24,217 nt of DNA from Methylococcaceae bacterium (GTDB lineage Bacteria; Pseudomonadota; Gammaproteobacteria; Methylococcales; Methylomonadaceae): contig JAKIVF010000045.1 in assembly GCA_021647145.1 (NCBI GenBank), forward strand, positions 1 through 24,217. Direction: 5' to 3'. Both the position numbers and the translations under genes were made by a program. The notes under the pieces were generated by a model. It ran no database searches, was not told the DNA's origin, and saw only the letters and a list, made by a program, of their open reading frames with translations. This document shows positions 7,454 through 15,743 of this stretch, one piece after another. How positions within the stretch are numbered: the stretch's first letter is position 1; every line of letters begins with the position of its first letter.

Positions 7454-8952
7454 ATGAGTGCATTTCCAGACTATGAAAAATATGATGCCTTGGCTCTAGC
7501 TGAGCTAGTAAAAAAAGGAGAGGTATCACCTCAAGAATTACTCTTGGAAGCAAAAAACAGATTATCAAAAGTTAACCCAATTCATAATGCAGTTATCTAT
7601 CAATCAAACGCGTTGGCAAAAAACCTAATTAAAAAATTAGATAAAACCAGTCTTTTTTGTGGAGTCCCGTTTCTGGTAAAAGACTTAAAGCTATCCTTTA
7701 AAGGTGTCCCCATGAGTAATGGAAGCATCGCAATGAGAGACTATATTCCTACTAATAATAGCGAAATGGTTGATAAAATTAATTCGGCAGGATTTATTAC
7801 CTTTGGAAAAACAACAACATCTGAATGGGGAGCCTCTTCACTTGTTAATACAACAGCTTTTGGAGCTACGCTAAACCCTTGGGATCTCACGAAAAATTCA
7901 GGTGGCTCAAGTGGTGGCAGCTCTGTTGTCGTTGCAACAAGGGTTGTCCCTATGGCCTATTCAACTGATGGTGGCGGTTCGATTAGACTGCCTGCATCCT
8001 ATTGCGGAATTTTTGGCTTTAAACCTTCAAAGGGACTAAATCAATATGAAGATATATCCAAACCCTGGGGAGGGGCTGTGGTTAGTCATGTTTCATCTAT
8101 TTCAGTGAGAGATAGTGCTGCATACCTTGATTTTTTTGCAGGAAATAAGGGAAATGCTTATTCGGTATCGAAGCCGAGAAAAAATAGCTATCTTTTCTCT
8201 ACAACTCAGAGTGAAAAGAAACTGACTATAGGACTTATTACAGAAGCTCCAACTAAAACTAAAGTCCATCCCGAGTGCATTAATGCCGCTAATATTGCAG
8301 CAAAATATTGTGAAGCTCTGGGACATGATGTTGACAGGCAAAATGGAATTTCGATGGCAGAGAACTAATGCGATCCTTTTTAATCATTGTATTTCGCCAT
8401 ACAAATCGTAATATCGTTGATATGGTGAAATTATTAGGTTTAGATGCCAAAAAGATGGATATAGAACTGAACACTCGTTTTATGTCAACTGTAGGTAGTG
8501 GTATCACTCAGGAAGAAATCAAAAAGTCTTTGGAAGTATGGAAGCAGGCATCCCATAAAATGTCAGTATTGCACCAGAGATATGATGTTATTTTAACACC
8601 AACTGTAGCAACCCCTCCTTTAACAAGTAATGCACTTGATCCTAATTTCTTTGAGAAATTACTTATGCAGATTTTGATTTATTCGAAACTGGGTAAAAAA
8701 GTGCTGAATAAAAATTTTCTGGAAATATTAATTGATAAATCAATATATCAATCACCTTTTACACCAATAGCAAATATGACGGGACAACCAGCCATGTCTG
8801 TTCCTTTGTACTGGGATCAAAATAGCTTGCCTCATGGAGCACATTTTATGGCAAATAAAGGTAACGATAGGCTATTATTTATATTGGCAAAACAACTTGA
8901 AACGCAGCACCCCTGGCGAGAAAAGTATCCTCGCACAGGGTTAGAAAAGTGA
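7454..8952 (+). pseudogene. Amidase-signature hydrolase, broken by one frameshift
   Basis: Residues 1-293 read in the first frame and contain the amidase-signature core: catalytic Lys76 (GVPFLVKDLK), cis-Ser152 (GGSSGGSS) and nucleophile Ser176 (TDGGGSIRLPASYCG). The frame then closes at 8368. The second frame carries the rest of the family: QAKWNFDGRELMRSFLIIVF, LHQRYDVILTPTVATPP, the GQPAMSVPL motif and a normal C-terminus. Adding one base between 8330 and 8335 (GATGTTGACAGG) joins them into about 499 residues, the usual length. The start has AGAGGA upstream. By overall pattern it is closest to 6-aminohexanoate-cyclic-dimer hydrolase-type amidases, but substrate cannot be told. A one-base loss, a sequencing error or, less likely, recoding would explain it. 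The stop codon lies inside a short dispersed repeat. Confidence 0.85.
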
Positions 8953-8990
8953 TCCGCATTCCACCATTTACCGCTAAAAAAATGCCAGAT
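8944..8990 (+). repeat. GAAAAGTGA..CGCATTCCACC repeat, copy 1
   Basis: About 47 bp matches 12463-12510: GAAAAGTGA, CGCATTCCACC, TTTACCGC and AAAAAT occur in the same order with few changes. It supplies the last codons and the TGA stop of the amidase gene. A short partial match (AAAAGTAAAACGCATTCCAC, near 16554) lies in the tail of the DUF1801-like gene. Confidence 0.55.
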
Positions 8991-9042
8991 AATGCTATCG
9001 CTCATCCGGGTTACCTTAATAAATATCGCCTAAAATAACATT

Positions 9043-9858
9043 TTAATTTATGGCATCAGGATAAAATAATTGCTGACCAGATTTTTTATAATCAGCAATT
9101 ATTTTTTGTCCCTGCTTACCAACGACGAAATCAATATATTTTTTTGCCAACTTATAATCAACATTTTGATGTTTTTCGGGGTTGACTGCCATTATATGAT
9201 AGGGGTTGAATAATGCTGAATCACCTTCAAACAAAACCTGTAAAGACATTTTATCCGAATAGGCTATTTGCGTACCACGATCAGTCAGTGCATAGCCCCG
9301 TTTGTCATCTGCAATTCGCAAAACGGCTCCCATACCCTGCCCTGCTGAGGCGTACCAGCCCCCTTTAGGCTCTATCCCAGCCCGTTTCCATAATTGTTTT
9401 TCTTTTTTGTGTGTACCCGAATCATCGCCTCTTGAAATAAAAGGTGCCTGAGCCATAGCAATTTTAGCCAAGGCCCCCAAAACAGTAGCTGCTGAAGCAA
9501 TTTTCGCTGGATCATGCTTTGGCCCTACAATGACAAAATCATTATGCATAACGGCAGATCGATTAATAAAATCACCTTGTTCAACATATTTCTTTTCTGC
9601 ATCGGGTGCATGAACAAATACTACATCTACATCGCCGCTGCCCCCAATTCTAAGTGCTTTTCCTGTCCCTACTGCAATCACATCAATTCTTGCATTGTAC
9701 TTTTCCTGAAAAACAGGGTTCAATACTGCTAATAAGCCAGAGTTTTCTGTACTGGTGGTGGTGGACATTCTTAAAACATCTTTTGCCCATATGGGTTGAA
9801 CCGCTAACAGTAAAAAATTGAGCAGCAATACTGTTAATAATTGTTTTATATTTTTCAT
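9043..9858 (-). CDS. tupA: Tungstate-type ABC transporter substrate-binding protein (TupA-like)
   Basis: The ATG at 9858 is chosen because CAGGATAAA lies at good spacing and it begins directly with a signal peptide (MKNIKQLLTVLLLNFLLLA..IWA). The upstream ATG at 9891 lacks these. The mature protein starts KDVLRMSTTTSTENSGLL. The TTTST motif and the later GTGKALRIGGSGDVDVVFVHAP and VMHNDFVIVGP blocks are typical of the TupA/WtpA-like oxyanion-binding family rather than ModA. RGDDSGTHKKE and GMGAVLRIADDKRGYALTDRGT complete the two-lobe binding protein, length about 271 as usual. It follows the porin gene by about 75 bp in the same direction, so the pair is probably one operon. No permease or ATPase gene is beside it. 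Tungstate is the likeliest ligand, but molybdate or another oxyanion cannot be excluded. Confidence 0.85.
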   Translation of the reverse strand: MKNIKQLLTVLLLNFLLLAVQPIWAKDVLRMSTTTSTENSGLLAVLNPVFQEKYNARIDVIAVGTGKALRIGGSGDVDVVFVHAPDAEKKYVEQGDFINRSAVMHNDFVIVGPKHDPAKIASAATVLGALAKIAMAQAPFISRGDDSGTHKKEKQLWKRAGIEPKGGWYASAGQGMGAVLRIADDKRGYALTDRGTQIAYSDKMSLQVLFEGDSALFNPYHIMAVNPEKHQNVDYKLAKKYIDFVVGKQGQKIIADYKKSGQQLFYPDAIN

Positions 9859-9933
9859 TTTATCCTGTTGTTTTAATATTTTTACTGCCATCTAGGGCAA
9901 CTACAAGGAATTTCCCCTACATAAATCAGGGGG

Positions 9934-11265
9934 TCAAAATGCCCATTGCCCACGAACCTGAAATACACTGGGCTCTTCTCCATGATGCGCACCACCATCT
10001 ACATCTAAGATATTTACATAATTCCCAGATAAGCGAAGTGTAGAGGTAGGAAACCAATTTAATCCAACAGTGAAGCTTTCCGCATCGCCACCATTAATAC
10101 CTCCATCATTCAGGTCAATCATGCTATATCGGACTGCTAGCTGCCAAGCACCCATACCATTGCGCCCTACAATATTTATTGGTGAGGTCGCTGCAAACTT
10201 GCCTTTTTTATATTGCCGTGACTCCCCTGTTAAAAAATAAGCCGCTTCAATATACCAGCCCTCAAAATCAAGATCGCTACCCACGTTACGTTCAACAGCT
10301 GTCCAGACATATTCTGCCTGAGCAGAAAAAGGCCCTTCTACAACAGCAAGTTCTGCTCCCAGTTTTAAATAATTCTCTGCCCCTGCAATTATGCCGGTAT
10401 CAACAATATTTACGCCTGAAATATGTGTTTCTGGCTGCTGTTTAAATCGAACCGACTCCGTATCGCCGACATTTCTATAATCTCCGGCAAAACCTAAATG
10501 AATGACTCGTATTTTCTGATTGATAGGTGCATAAGTTGCCCGTCCAGCTATCCCCCAGCCTTCATCGCTGCCCTTTGATGCTGTATTCACTGATTCACCA
10601 AAAAAACCAAAAGCAGCTGTCCAATTTTGATGCCTAGTCGATGCCATAGCGCCAATATGCCGTCCCGCCGCAAAAGCGTCAACCAATGCCCTTTCCGTAA
10701 AAGTAACGTACTTTGAGCTAGTTTGTTCTTGCAGCATAAAGGGGTCTTTAAAATTACCGGCTTTAAGCTCTATATTGTCAAATCCATTGTAGCTTAAAAA
10801 AGCATCCTTAATCCCTCCACGGCCAGAGCCGGTAAAGTCATACTGCAATTTATAGCCCCAGTCATTAAACATCTTTCCTTGCAGATAAAGCCGAGCACGG
10901 CGAATTTCTGACCCATTGCCCATCTCTGTTCCATCTTCATCATACCAAGCCGAATCAACCTGAACGCGTCCACCAATTTTCGCCTCAAACTCACCATTAT
11001 CCGTTTCCAGTTTAAGTCCGCCTTTATCAACCGTAATATTTACATTGCTTGGTTTTGCAGTTTTTTCTTGTGCCTGCATTTTGCTTTCAGCTGTTTTATC
11101 AGAGCCAGCCTTAATTTCATCCATTAACCGGCCATACTGTGCGTCATCAACAGTGCCATTATCATGAAGCATATTGATCAATATTTCTATTTCAGAATCT
11201 GCCCGTACCTGTCCGGTAAACAATGCGCAGATAACGCCAAGCAATGCCTTTTTTCTTACACTCAT
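9934..11265 (-). CDS. OprO/OprP-type outer-membrane porin
   Basis: The signal peptide is MSVRKKALLGVICALFTGQVRA. Then comes a short helical, probably trimer-stabilising, region (about 25-75: IEILINMLHDNGTVDDAQYG...). The beta barrel begins at DNGEFEAKIGGRVQVDSAWYDED. The EIRRARLYLQGKMF and DWGYKLQYDFTG strands and the terminal aromatic residue (GQWAF) are hallmarks of the phosphate/polyphosphate-selective porin family. At 443 residues the length is normal. Family members carry anions through basic constrictions. Here, co-transcription with a TupA-like protein and divergence from a ModE-like regulator suggest that the anion may be tungstate or molybdate rather than phosphate; that is inference. 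I see no Pho box upstream, which fits a non-phosphate role. Confidence 0.88.
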   Translation of the reverse strand: MSVRKKALLGVICALFTGQVRADSEIEILINMLHDNGTVDDAQYGRLMDEIKAGSDKTAESKMQAQEKTAKPSNVNITVDKGGLKLETDNGEFEAKIGGRVQVDSAWYDEDGTEMGNGSEIRRARLYLQGKMFNDWGYKLQYDFTGSGRGGIKDAFLSYNGFDNIELKAGNFKDPFMLQEQTSSKYVTFTERALVDAFAAGRHIGAMASTRHQNWTAAFGFFGESVNTASKGSDEGWGIAGRATYAPINQKIRVIHLGFAGDYRNVGDTESVRFKQQPETHISGVNIVDTGIIAGAENYLKLGAELAVVEGPFSAQAEYVWTAVERNVGSDLDFEGWYIEAAYFLTGESRQYKKGKFAATSPINIVGRNGMGAWQLAVRYSMIDLNDGGINGGDAESFTVGLNWFPTSTLRLSGNYVNILDVDGGAHHGEEPSVFQVRGQWAF

Positions 11266-11303
11266 TTTTATACTCTTTATAAAATTGCCAACGTAGTTGT
11301 AAC

Positions 11304-11319
11304 ATGTAATTAATTACAT
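11304..11319. promoter_or_regulatory. Perfect 16-bp palindrome between porin-tupA and the divergent regulator
   Basis: ATGTAATTAATTACAT is a perfect 16-bp palindrome, 39 bp upstream of the porin start and 82 bp upstream of the regulator start. A further 10-bp palindrome ATATGCATAT lies at 11377-11386. The position fits an operator for the adjacent regulator acting on both promoters. It does not closely match the E. coli ModE site, so this is only a candidate, and AT-rich palindromes arise easily. Confidence 0.4.
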
Positions 11320-11401
11320 ATTTATTAGTATATATTCAAATTAAAAGCACTATAATATAATCGTTAATAACTTACAATATGCATATAATTACCTATTTAT
11401 A

Positions 11402-12406
11402 ATGACAAAACTTTCTATAAGTTTTCAACTGCACACCTGTCTAAACCGCAATGGCCAACAATATGATTTAGACCCAATACTCTTGCTGCTACAGCAAATA
11501 CAATTACAGGAAAACCTTCGCGAAGCGGCCGTGCGATGCAAATATTCCTATCGAAAGGCATGGAATTTATTAAAGCAGTCTGAAAACTTATTTGATCAGG
11601 CACTTGTCATTAAGCAAAGAGGGAAAGGTACTCAATTAAGCAATTTAGGACAACTGCTATTAGAAACTTCACTTAACAATAACAATCAGTTTAAAGAGTC
11701 TTTATTCTCTGCTGAAAATAAATTTAATACTGCCCTGAACTCCCAACTTTCTGATTCACAACCGTTAATTATTATTGCTAGTGATTCGGAAAAATTAGAT
11801 AAACTGCGGCAACTACACTTCCCTATCGAGCTGCATATTAAGGGAAGCGGCCTGGCTCTGTCAGCTTATGCAGAAGGCAAATGTGAACTTGCAGGGTTTC
11901 ATCTAGGAATGGGTAAAGACAGTCAAAAACTAATCGACAATTATGCACAGCATTTTAACCCGGAACAGGATCAATTCATTATGCTGGAACAAAGACTGCA
12001 GGGGCTGATCAGTCATCCAGAGAACCCTGTTGATTCAATACGGCAACTCATTGATCAGCAATTGATTTTTGTTAATAGGCAGATTGGCTCGGGCACTAGA
12101 CAGCTCTTGGACAGGCTTTTAAATGAGCAAAATATCCGCCCTGAATTATTAACAGGCTATTACCATGAAGAACATACCCATCTAGCCGTTGCCAGCATGA
12201 TCAGCACCCGACAGGCAGATGCTGGTTTAGGTATACAAAGTGCCGCCGCTCGTTTAAATCTGCAATTCACGCCACTGAAAAATGAACTGTATTTTTTGGT
12301 TTTTAAAACAATAACCCCCAGATTACAGCAAGTTTTAGATAGACTTACAGAGAAAAAGCCATTAAAGGCAATCAGTTACAAGAAGTTTATTGAGGCATTA
12401 GCTTAA
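11402..12406 (+). CDS. ModE-type HTH regulator with periplasmic-binding-like C-terminal domain
   Basis: Residues 1-90 match the ModE N-terminal winged helix: DPILLLLQQIQLQENLREAAVRCKYSYRKAWNLLKQSE, followed by a wing region KQRGKGTQLSNLGQLLLE. Residues about 118-325 form a PBP-like ligand domain as in the 'helix-turn-helix plus PBP-like' regulators: PLIIIASDSEKLDKL, ELHIKGSGLALSAYAEGKCELAGFHLG, FVNRQIGSGTRQLLDRLL and DAGLGIQSAAARLNLQFTPL. In place of the usual ModE molbindin domains it would sense a small ligand through this solute-binding fold. Divergence from the porin-tupA operon points to oxyanion-responsive control of uptake. No Shine-Dalgarno is visible before the ATG, so the transcript may be leaderless or start nearby. 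Function is inferred from architecture and location. Confidence 0.82.
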   Translation: MTKLSISFQLHTCLNRNGQQYDLDPILLLLQQIQLQENLREAAVRCKYSYRKAWNLLKQSENLFDQALVIKQRGKGTQLSNLGQLLLETSLNNNNQFKESLFSAENKFNTALNSQLSDSQPLIIIASDSEKLDKLRQLHFPIELHIKGSGLALSAYAEGKCELAGFHLGMGKDSQKLIDNYAQHFNPEQDQFIMLEQRLQGLISHPENPVDSIRQLIDQQLIFVNRQIGSGTRQLLDRLLNEQNIRPELLTGYYHEEHTHLAVASMISTRQADAGLGIQSAAARLNLQFTPLKNELYFLVFKTITPRLQQVLDRLTEKKPLKAISYKKFIEALA

Positions 12407-12424
12407 GCAGTTTTTTATTCGAAA

Positions 12425-12463
12425 CTGAAAAGTGCTGCCTTGCAATGTCTCCTTGCTTTTCAG
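12425..12463. other. Inverted repeat after the ModE-like regulator gene
   Basis: CTGAAAAG (12425-12432) and CTTTTCAG (12456-12463) form an 8-bp stem with a 23-nt loop, 18 bp past the stop codon. No T-run follows, so termination is possible but not demonstrated. It runs directly into the next repeat. Confidence 0.35.
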
Positions 12464-12510
12464 AAAAGTGAAGCGCATTCCACCGTTTACCGCCAGAAAA
12501 ATACCCAGAA
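12463..12510 (+). repeat. GAAAAGTGA..CGCATTCCACC repeat, copy 2
   Basis: This is a second copy of the block at 8944-8990, with the same order of GAAAAGTGA, CGCATTCCACC, TTTACCGCC and AAAAATACC. It lies between the regulator gene and the broken membrane-protein gene. It is noncoding here. Confidence 0.55.
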
Positions 12511-12550
12511 CGAGCTAAAAACATTCAGCAATTTGAAATGTCTACAAAAT

Positions 12551-13071
12551 ATGAGATTTATTAATGCAATCCTTTTACTAAAATCTTCCTGATTACCCAC
12601 AAGCTTCCGCCACTTTAAAAAGCTAAATGTAATCTTATGAAAAATAATGGTTATTTTTTAACCTGATCAAAGTTAAAAGTTTAAGTTAAATTTTCATTAA
12701 TAGATATTTATTATTTTTCAATACCTTAAAAGTCATCTACTGATTCGGCGGAAGCTTGTGGGTAATCAGGAAAATCTTTAGTTTTATTCATTGTTAGCTT
12801 TATAATCGCAGTTATTAGTGCTGCATTTACGGCGGGTTATGTAAATTGCAATGGATGTGATACCTCGCTGGATAGGGTGTTTATTAGGAATCATTTGGAT
12901 TTTTATTGGTGTCTTGTCGAAAGGAAAATACCTGAAGATGAAGGCAACATGTCAAATATTGTCCTCAATATATGGCCAAATGTTTATTTGATATGAAGTA
13001 TTTTATCGGTGCTATTTATTTCTATCGTTTTATTTAGGCAATTTAAAGCAAATAAAGTATTACAAAAGTGA
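12551..13071 (+). pseudogene. Small two-helix membrane protein, split by a MITE
   Basis: An ATG at 12551 starts MRFINAILLLKS, then the 183-bp MITE plus one 8-bp duplication (12588-12778) intervenes. Removing it joins the frame exactly: the next codons read LVLFIVSFIIAVISAAF, giving one continuous N-terminal membrane helix. The frame continues through GYVNCNGCDTSLDRVF and ERKIPEDEGNMSN. It meets a TGA at 12994-12996, then goes on as a second helix (SILSVLFISIVLFRQF) to a stop at 13069-13071. TGA replacing a TGG Trp codon would explain the internal stop. The intact product would be about 109 residues with two membrane helices and a short CxxC-containing loop. I do not recognise the family. Two lesions make it a clear pseudogene. 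Confidence 0.75.
12588..12770. mobile_element. 183-bp MITE, copy A
   Basis: Perfect 24-bp terminal inverted repeats (CCTGATTACCCACAAGC... and its complement ending ...GGTAATCAGG) bound a 183-bp AT-rich core without coding capacity. Exact 8-bp direct repeats AAAATCTT flank it (12580-12587 and 12771-12778). Copy B at 16046-16228 has one base difference (AAAAGTC here, ACAAGTC there, near 12730). An 8-bp duplication is used by several IS families (for example IS66, ISL3 and IS1595); I do not recognise which one these ends belong to, and no matching transposase is in the window. It has inserted within codon 13 of a membrane-protein gene. Confidence 0.92.
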
Positions 13072-13225
13072 CAAAAAAAGGGGACGGGGAAGATTCTGCT
13101 TTCCTACATCAAACCTTCTTAAGAAAAGCACTCACAAAAAATCAATCGAGTCTGACCTCTTCGATTTACCCCTTTGATTTTAATTGATATCATCAACAAA
13201 AGATTTTAACCCCCCAAGGAAACAT
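12779..13225 (+). other. Remainder of broken membrane-protein gene and leader of the antiporter gene
   Basis: Up to 13071 this is the 3' part of the MITE-split pseudogene. From 13072 to 13225 there is noncoding leader with a G-run (AAAAAAAGGGGACGGGG) and, just before the antiporter start, AAGGA as ribosome binding site. No clear promoter could be singled out. Confidence 0.4.
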
Positions 13226-15304
13226 ATGGCTCTCGACGTTTATTTATCCATTTTCACCCTGATGTTTTTTTCTTTAGGAATTAACCTCCTCGCGTTGAAA
13301 ACACGTGTACCTTATACCGTCCTTCTAGTCATTGGCGGTTCACTGCTCATCCCTCTATCTAAAATTGATATTTTTTCATTTGTCACCAGTTTTCAACTGA
13401 CACCAGAATCATTATTCTTTATCTTCCTTCCCATTTTAATTTTTGAATCAGCCTATAACATTAATATACGAAATATCAGGGAAAATAAATTTTCTATTAG
13501 CATGCTGGCTATTGTGGGTTTACTTATTTCAGTCTTTTTTATTGGTTTTGTTGGCCACTGGTGTTTTTATTTACTTGGATACGATGTCCCACTTTTAGTC
13601 ACTTTATTATTTGGTGCTATCATTTCTGCAACTGACCCCGTTGCAGTCTTATCATTATTTAAAGAATATGGTGCCCCCCGCCGTCTTACACTGATCTTTG
13701 AAGGAGAAAGCCTATTTAATGATGGTACAGCTTTTGCTGTTTTTTTAGTTTTTATTGGCATCATTCAAAATGGTTTTCATGGCACTGAAACCGTCTTGCA
13801 AGGCATTTTCTCATTTACCACTATGATTCTTGGCGGTGTTTTTTTTGGTCTATTTATGGGGCTATTATTTTCTAAATTAATTGAATGGGTAAAGGGTAAT
13901 GAACATTTAGAAATCACTTTAACTTTATTAGTGGCTCACTTCACTTTTTTATTTACCGAACTGCTTTCTGAAAAACTGATTATTTATGATCATCACATTC
14001 ATTTATCATCAATTATTGCCACCCTTGTATCTTCCATTGTTATGGGTAATTTCGGCCGCTACAAAATGTCAACAGGCGTCGAGGAGTATATGGAAAAGTT
14101 CTGGAGTTATTTTGCCTTTCTTGCTAACTCCCTAGTATTCATTTTAATGGGATTATTATTTGCCAGCCTTTCCATATCGATACATGTTGCCATATTCCCT
14201 ATCATGCTGATGATTCTATTAGTTGCTGTTGCCAGAGCCGTGTCTGTTTATGCATCGATTGGGCTGGCCAATCTGAACAAATCAGAAGACGATATTCCGA
14301 TGAACTGGCAACACCTCCTTTCTTGGGGAAGTTTACGCGGTGCGATAGCCATTGTTATGGTGATGTTTATACCCGATGATATTGATCTTCCCAACTGGAA
14401 TTACGACTTTTCAATTAAAGAATTTATTACCGCCATTACCATCGGCAGCATTTATTTCACCCTCATTATTAAAGCAACGACGATTGGAAAAGTTATCCGC
14501 TGGCTTAAAATTGATGAGCTATTGCCACATGAAAAAATGAGTTACTTTAAAAGTCAGGCACTGATTTATCAATCCTTAAAAGCAAAAACCTTACAGCTTT
14601 TAGAACATAAAGATATAAGTGAACCCCAATACCGGGCGATAGTTTCTCAATACCATAGTCTGTATCAACAGGTTTGCCAGCAATGTCAGGTAGAAAATAA
14701 AGACCCGAGTCATGTTGCAGAAAATATGCTCTTGTTATATACCTTGGCTGTACAAAAAAGAGAATTAAAAGAGCTATTCAGACGAGATGAAATTAATGAG
14801 AGCATTTACAAAAGAAATTTAGCCATCTTAGAAACCCAAACCGAACGAGTAGAGCAGGATAAACCGCAAATAGACTCTCTAAACGATTATTTAGATAACT
14901 GGATCAATAAGTTTAATCATATCCTTCATCGCCTATTATTTTTACCTGACAATATTAATAAAACTCAAGAACATTACCTCTATTACCGAACTCAAAATAA
15001 GCTAATAACCAAAGCACTTGAAGAGTTAGTACTAATTAAAAATTCAGCCTTAATTGAAATATTTGATGATCCTATAGCCATAGAAAATACAACAAATATT
15101 TATCAACAGTTAAAAAATAAAAACATTCAACAAATGAAGCATGAATTATTATCAAATAAAGCCCTTTTAGATGATTTAAATTTACAATCAGCTGAAGCAT
15201 TGTTGAATATGGCCAGGATGGACACCTTAAAAAAGCTTCATACCAAAGAAATTATTTCCAGTAAGTTATTTATATTACTTAAGCAAGAAATTGATAAAGC
15301 ATAA
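13226..15304 (+). CDS. CPA1-family sodium/proton antiporter (NhaP-like) with long C-terminal domain
   Basis: The start at 13226 is chosen because AAGGA lies 5 nt before this ATG; an ATG at 13184 would add 14 polar residues and lacks such a site. About twelve membrane helices occupy residues 1-420. The CPA1 signature SATDPVAVLSLFKEYGAPRR (about 133-152), carrying the ion-binding Asp, and the FEGESLFNDGTAFAVFL block (about 157-173) are intact. So is WGSLRGAIAIVM near 370. The last 260 residues are cytoplasmic and helical, rich in Lys, Glu, Gln and Leu, and probably a regulatory or dimerisation region. The family exchanges Na+ (or K+) for H+ across the inner membrane. At 692 residues it is longer than typical NhaP1. 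It stands alone in its operon, surrounded by broken genes, but is itself intact. Confidence 0.9.
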   Translation: MALDVYLSIFTLMFFSLGINLLALKTRVPYTVLLVIGGSLLIPLSKIDIFSFVTSFQLTPESLFFIFLPILIFESAYNINIRNIRENKFSISMLAIVGLLISVFFIGFVGHWCFYLLGYDVPLLVTLLFGAIISATDPVAVLSLFKEYGAPRRLTLIFEGESLFNDGTAFAVFLVFIGIIQNGFHGTETVLQGIFSFTTMILGGVFFGLFMGLLFSKLIEWVKGNEHLEITLTLLVAHFTFLFTELLSEKLIIYDHHIHLSSIIATLVSSIVMGNFGRYKMSTGVEEYMEKFWSYFAFLANSLVFILMGLLFASLSISIHVAIFPIMLMILLVAVARAVSVYASIGLANLNKSEDDIPMNWQHLLSWGSLRGAIAIVMVMFIPDDIDLPNWNYDFSIKEFITAITIGSIYFTLIIKATTIGKVIRWLKIDELLPHEKMSYFKSQALIYQSLKAKTLQLLEHKDISEPQYRAIVSQYHSLYQQVCQQCQVENKDPSHVAENMLLLYTLAVQKRELKELFRRDEINESIYKRNLAILETQTERVEQDKPQIDSLNDYLDNWINKFNHILHRLLFLPDNINKTQEHYLYYRTQNKLITKALEELVLIKNSALIEIFDDPIAIENTTNIYQQLKNKNIQQMKHELLSNKALLDDLNLQSAEALLNMARMDTLKKLHTKEIISSKLFILLKQEIDKA

Positions 15305-15743
15305 GTATCAAGGCTTCTACCGTACATTTTAACAAAATGGCATAGAATAAACATGCACCCATTGTTTCAATTGGTTACAGAAAATAAATTCGTACCTTAT
15401 GTGAAATAACAAATTAACCAAGATTTCATCATTACCAAATTTGACGTCTAGTAACAAAATGAGAAGAAGCGTATCTAAAATGTTTGAAAGGTTTCCAGAT
15501 TAAAAAAACAAGATAATGGGGAAAGAGCTATTTTTGTATAGTATCTGGCGAACTAACAGAGGAAATGAAAAAAAATATTTAGAGCATTAGTTAGAATCGA
15601 AAGGTGATGATAATTTTAAGACGAAGGCGGAATGAGTCTTGTGATCCCACACCTGGACTTTAATCTATTGTTAAGAGCACACCAGCTTTGACTGGTAAGC
15701 TCTTAGTTCAAATGTGCTTGTTTGTAACAGTAGTTAAGTAAAA
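15305..15743. other. Gene-free stretch with a two-step hairpin
   Basis: No supported gene lies here; short open frames are interrupted by frequent stops. The one clear structure is at 15672-15705: TAAGAGC and CCAG pair with CTGG and GCTCTTA, with a 3-nt internal loop on each side and a 6-nt apical loop. It lies about 40 bp past the stop of the PepSY-like pseudogene (minus strand) and about 370 bp past the antiporter stop. No T-run follows on either strand. Confidence 0.5.

Noticed and set aside
9514..9732. Plus-strand open frame across tupA
   Set aside because: Lies wholly within the TupA-like gene on the other strand and shows no protein-family features.
11341..11400. E. coli-type ModE operator
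   Set aside because: Only scattered TATA-like pieces; no pair of half-sites with the right spacing.
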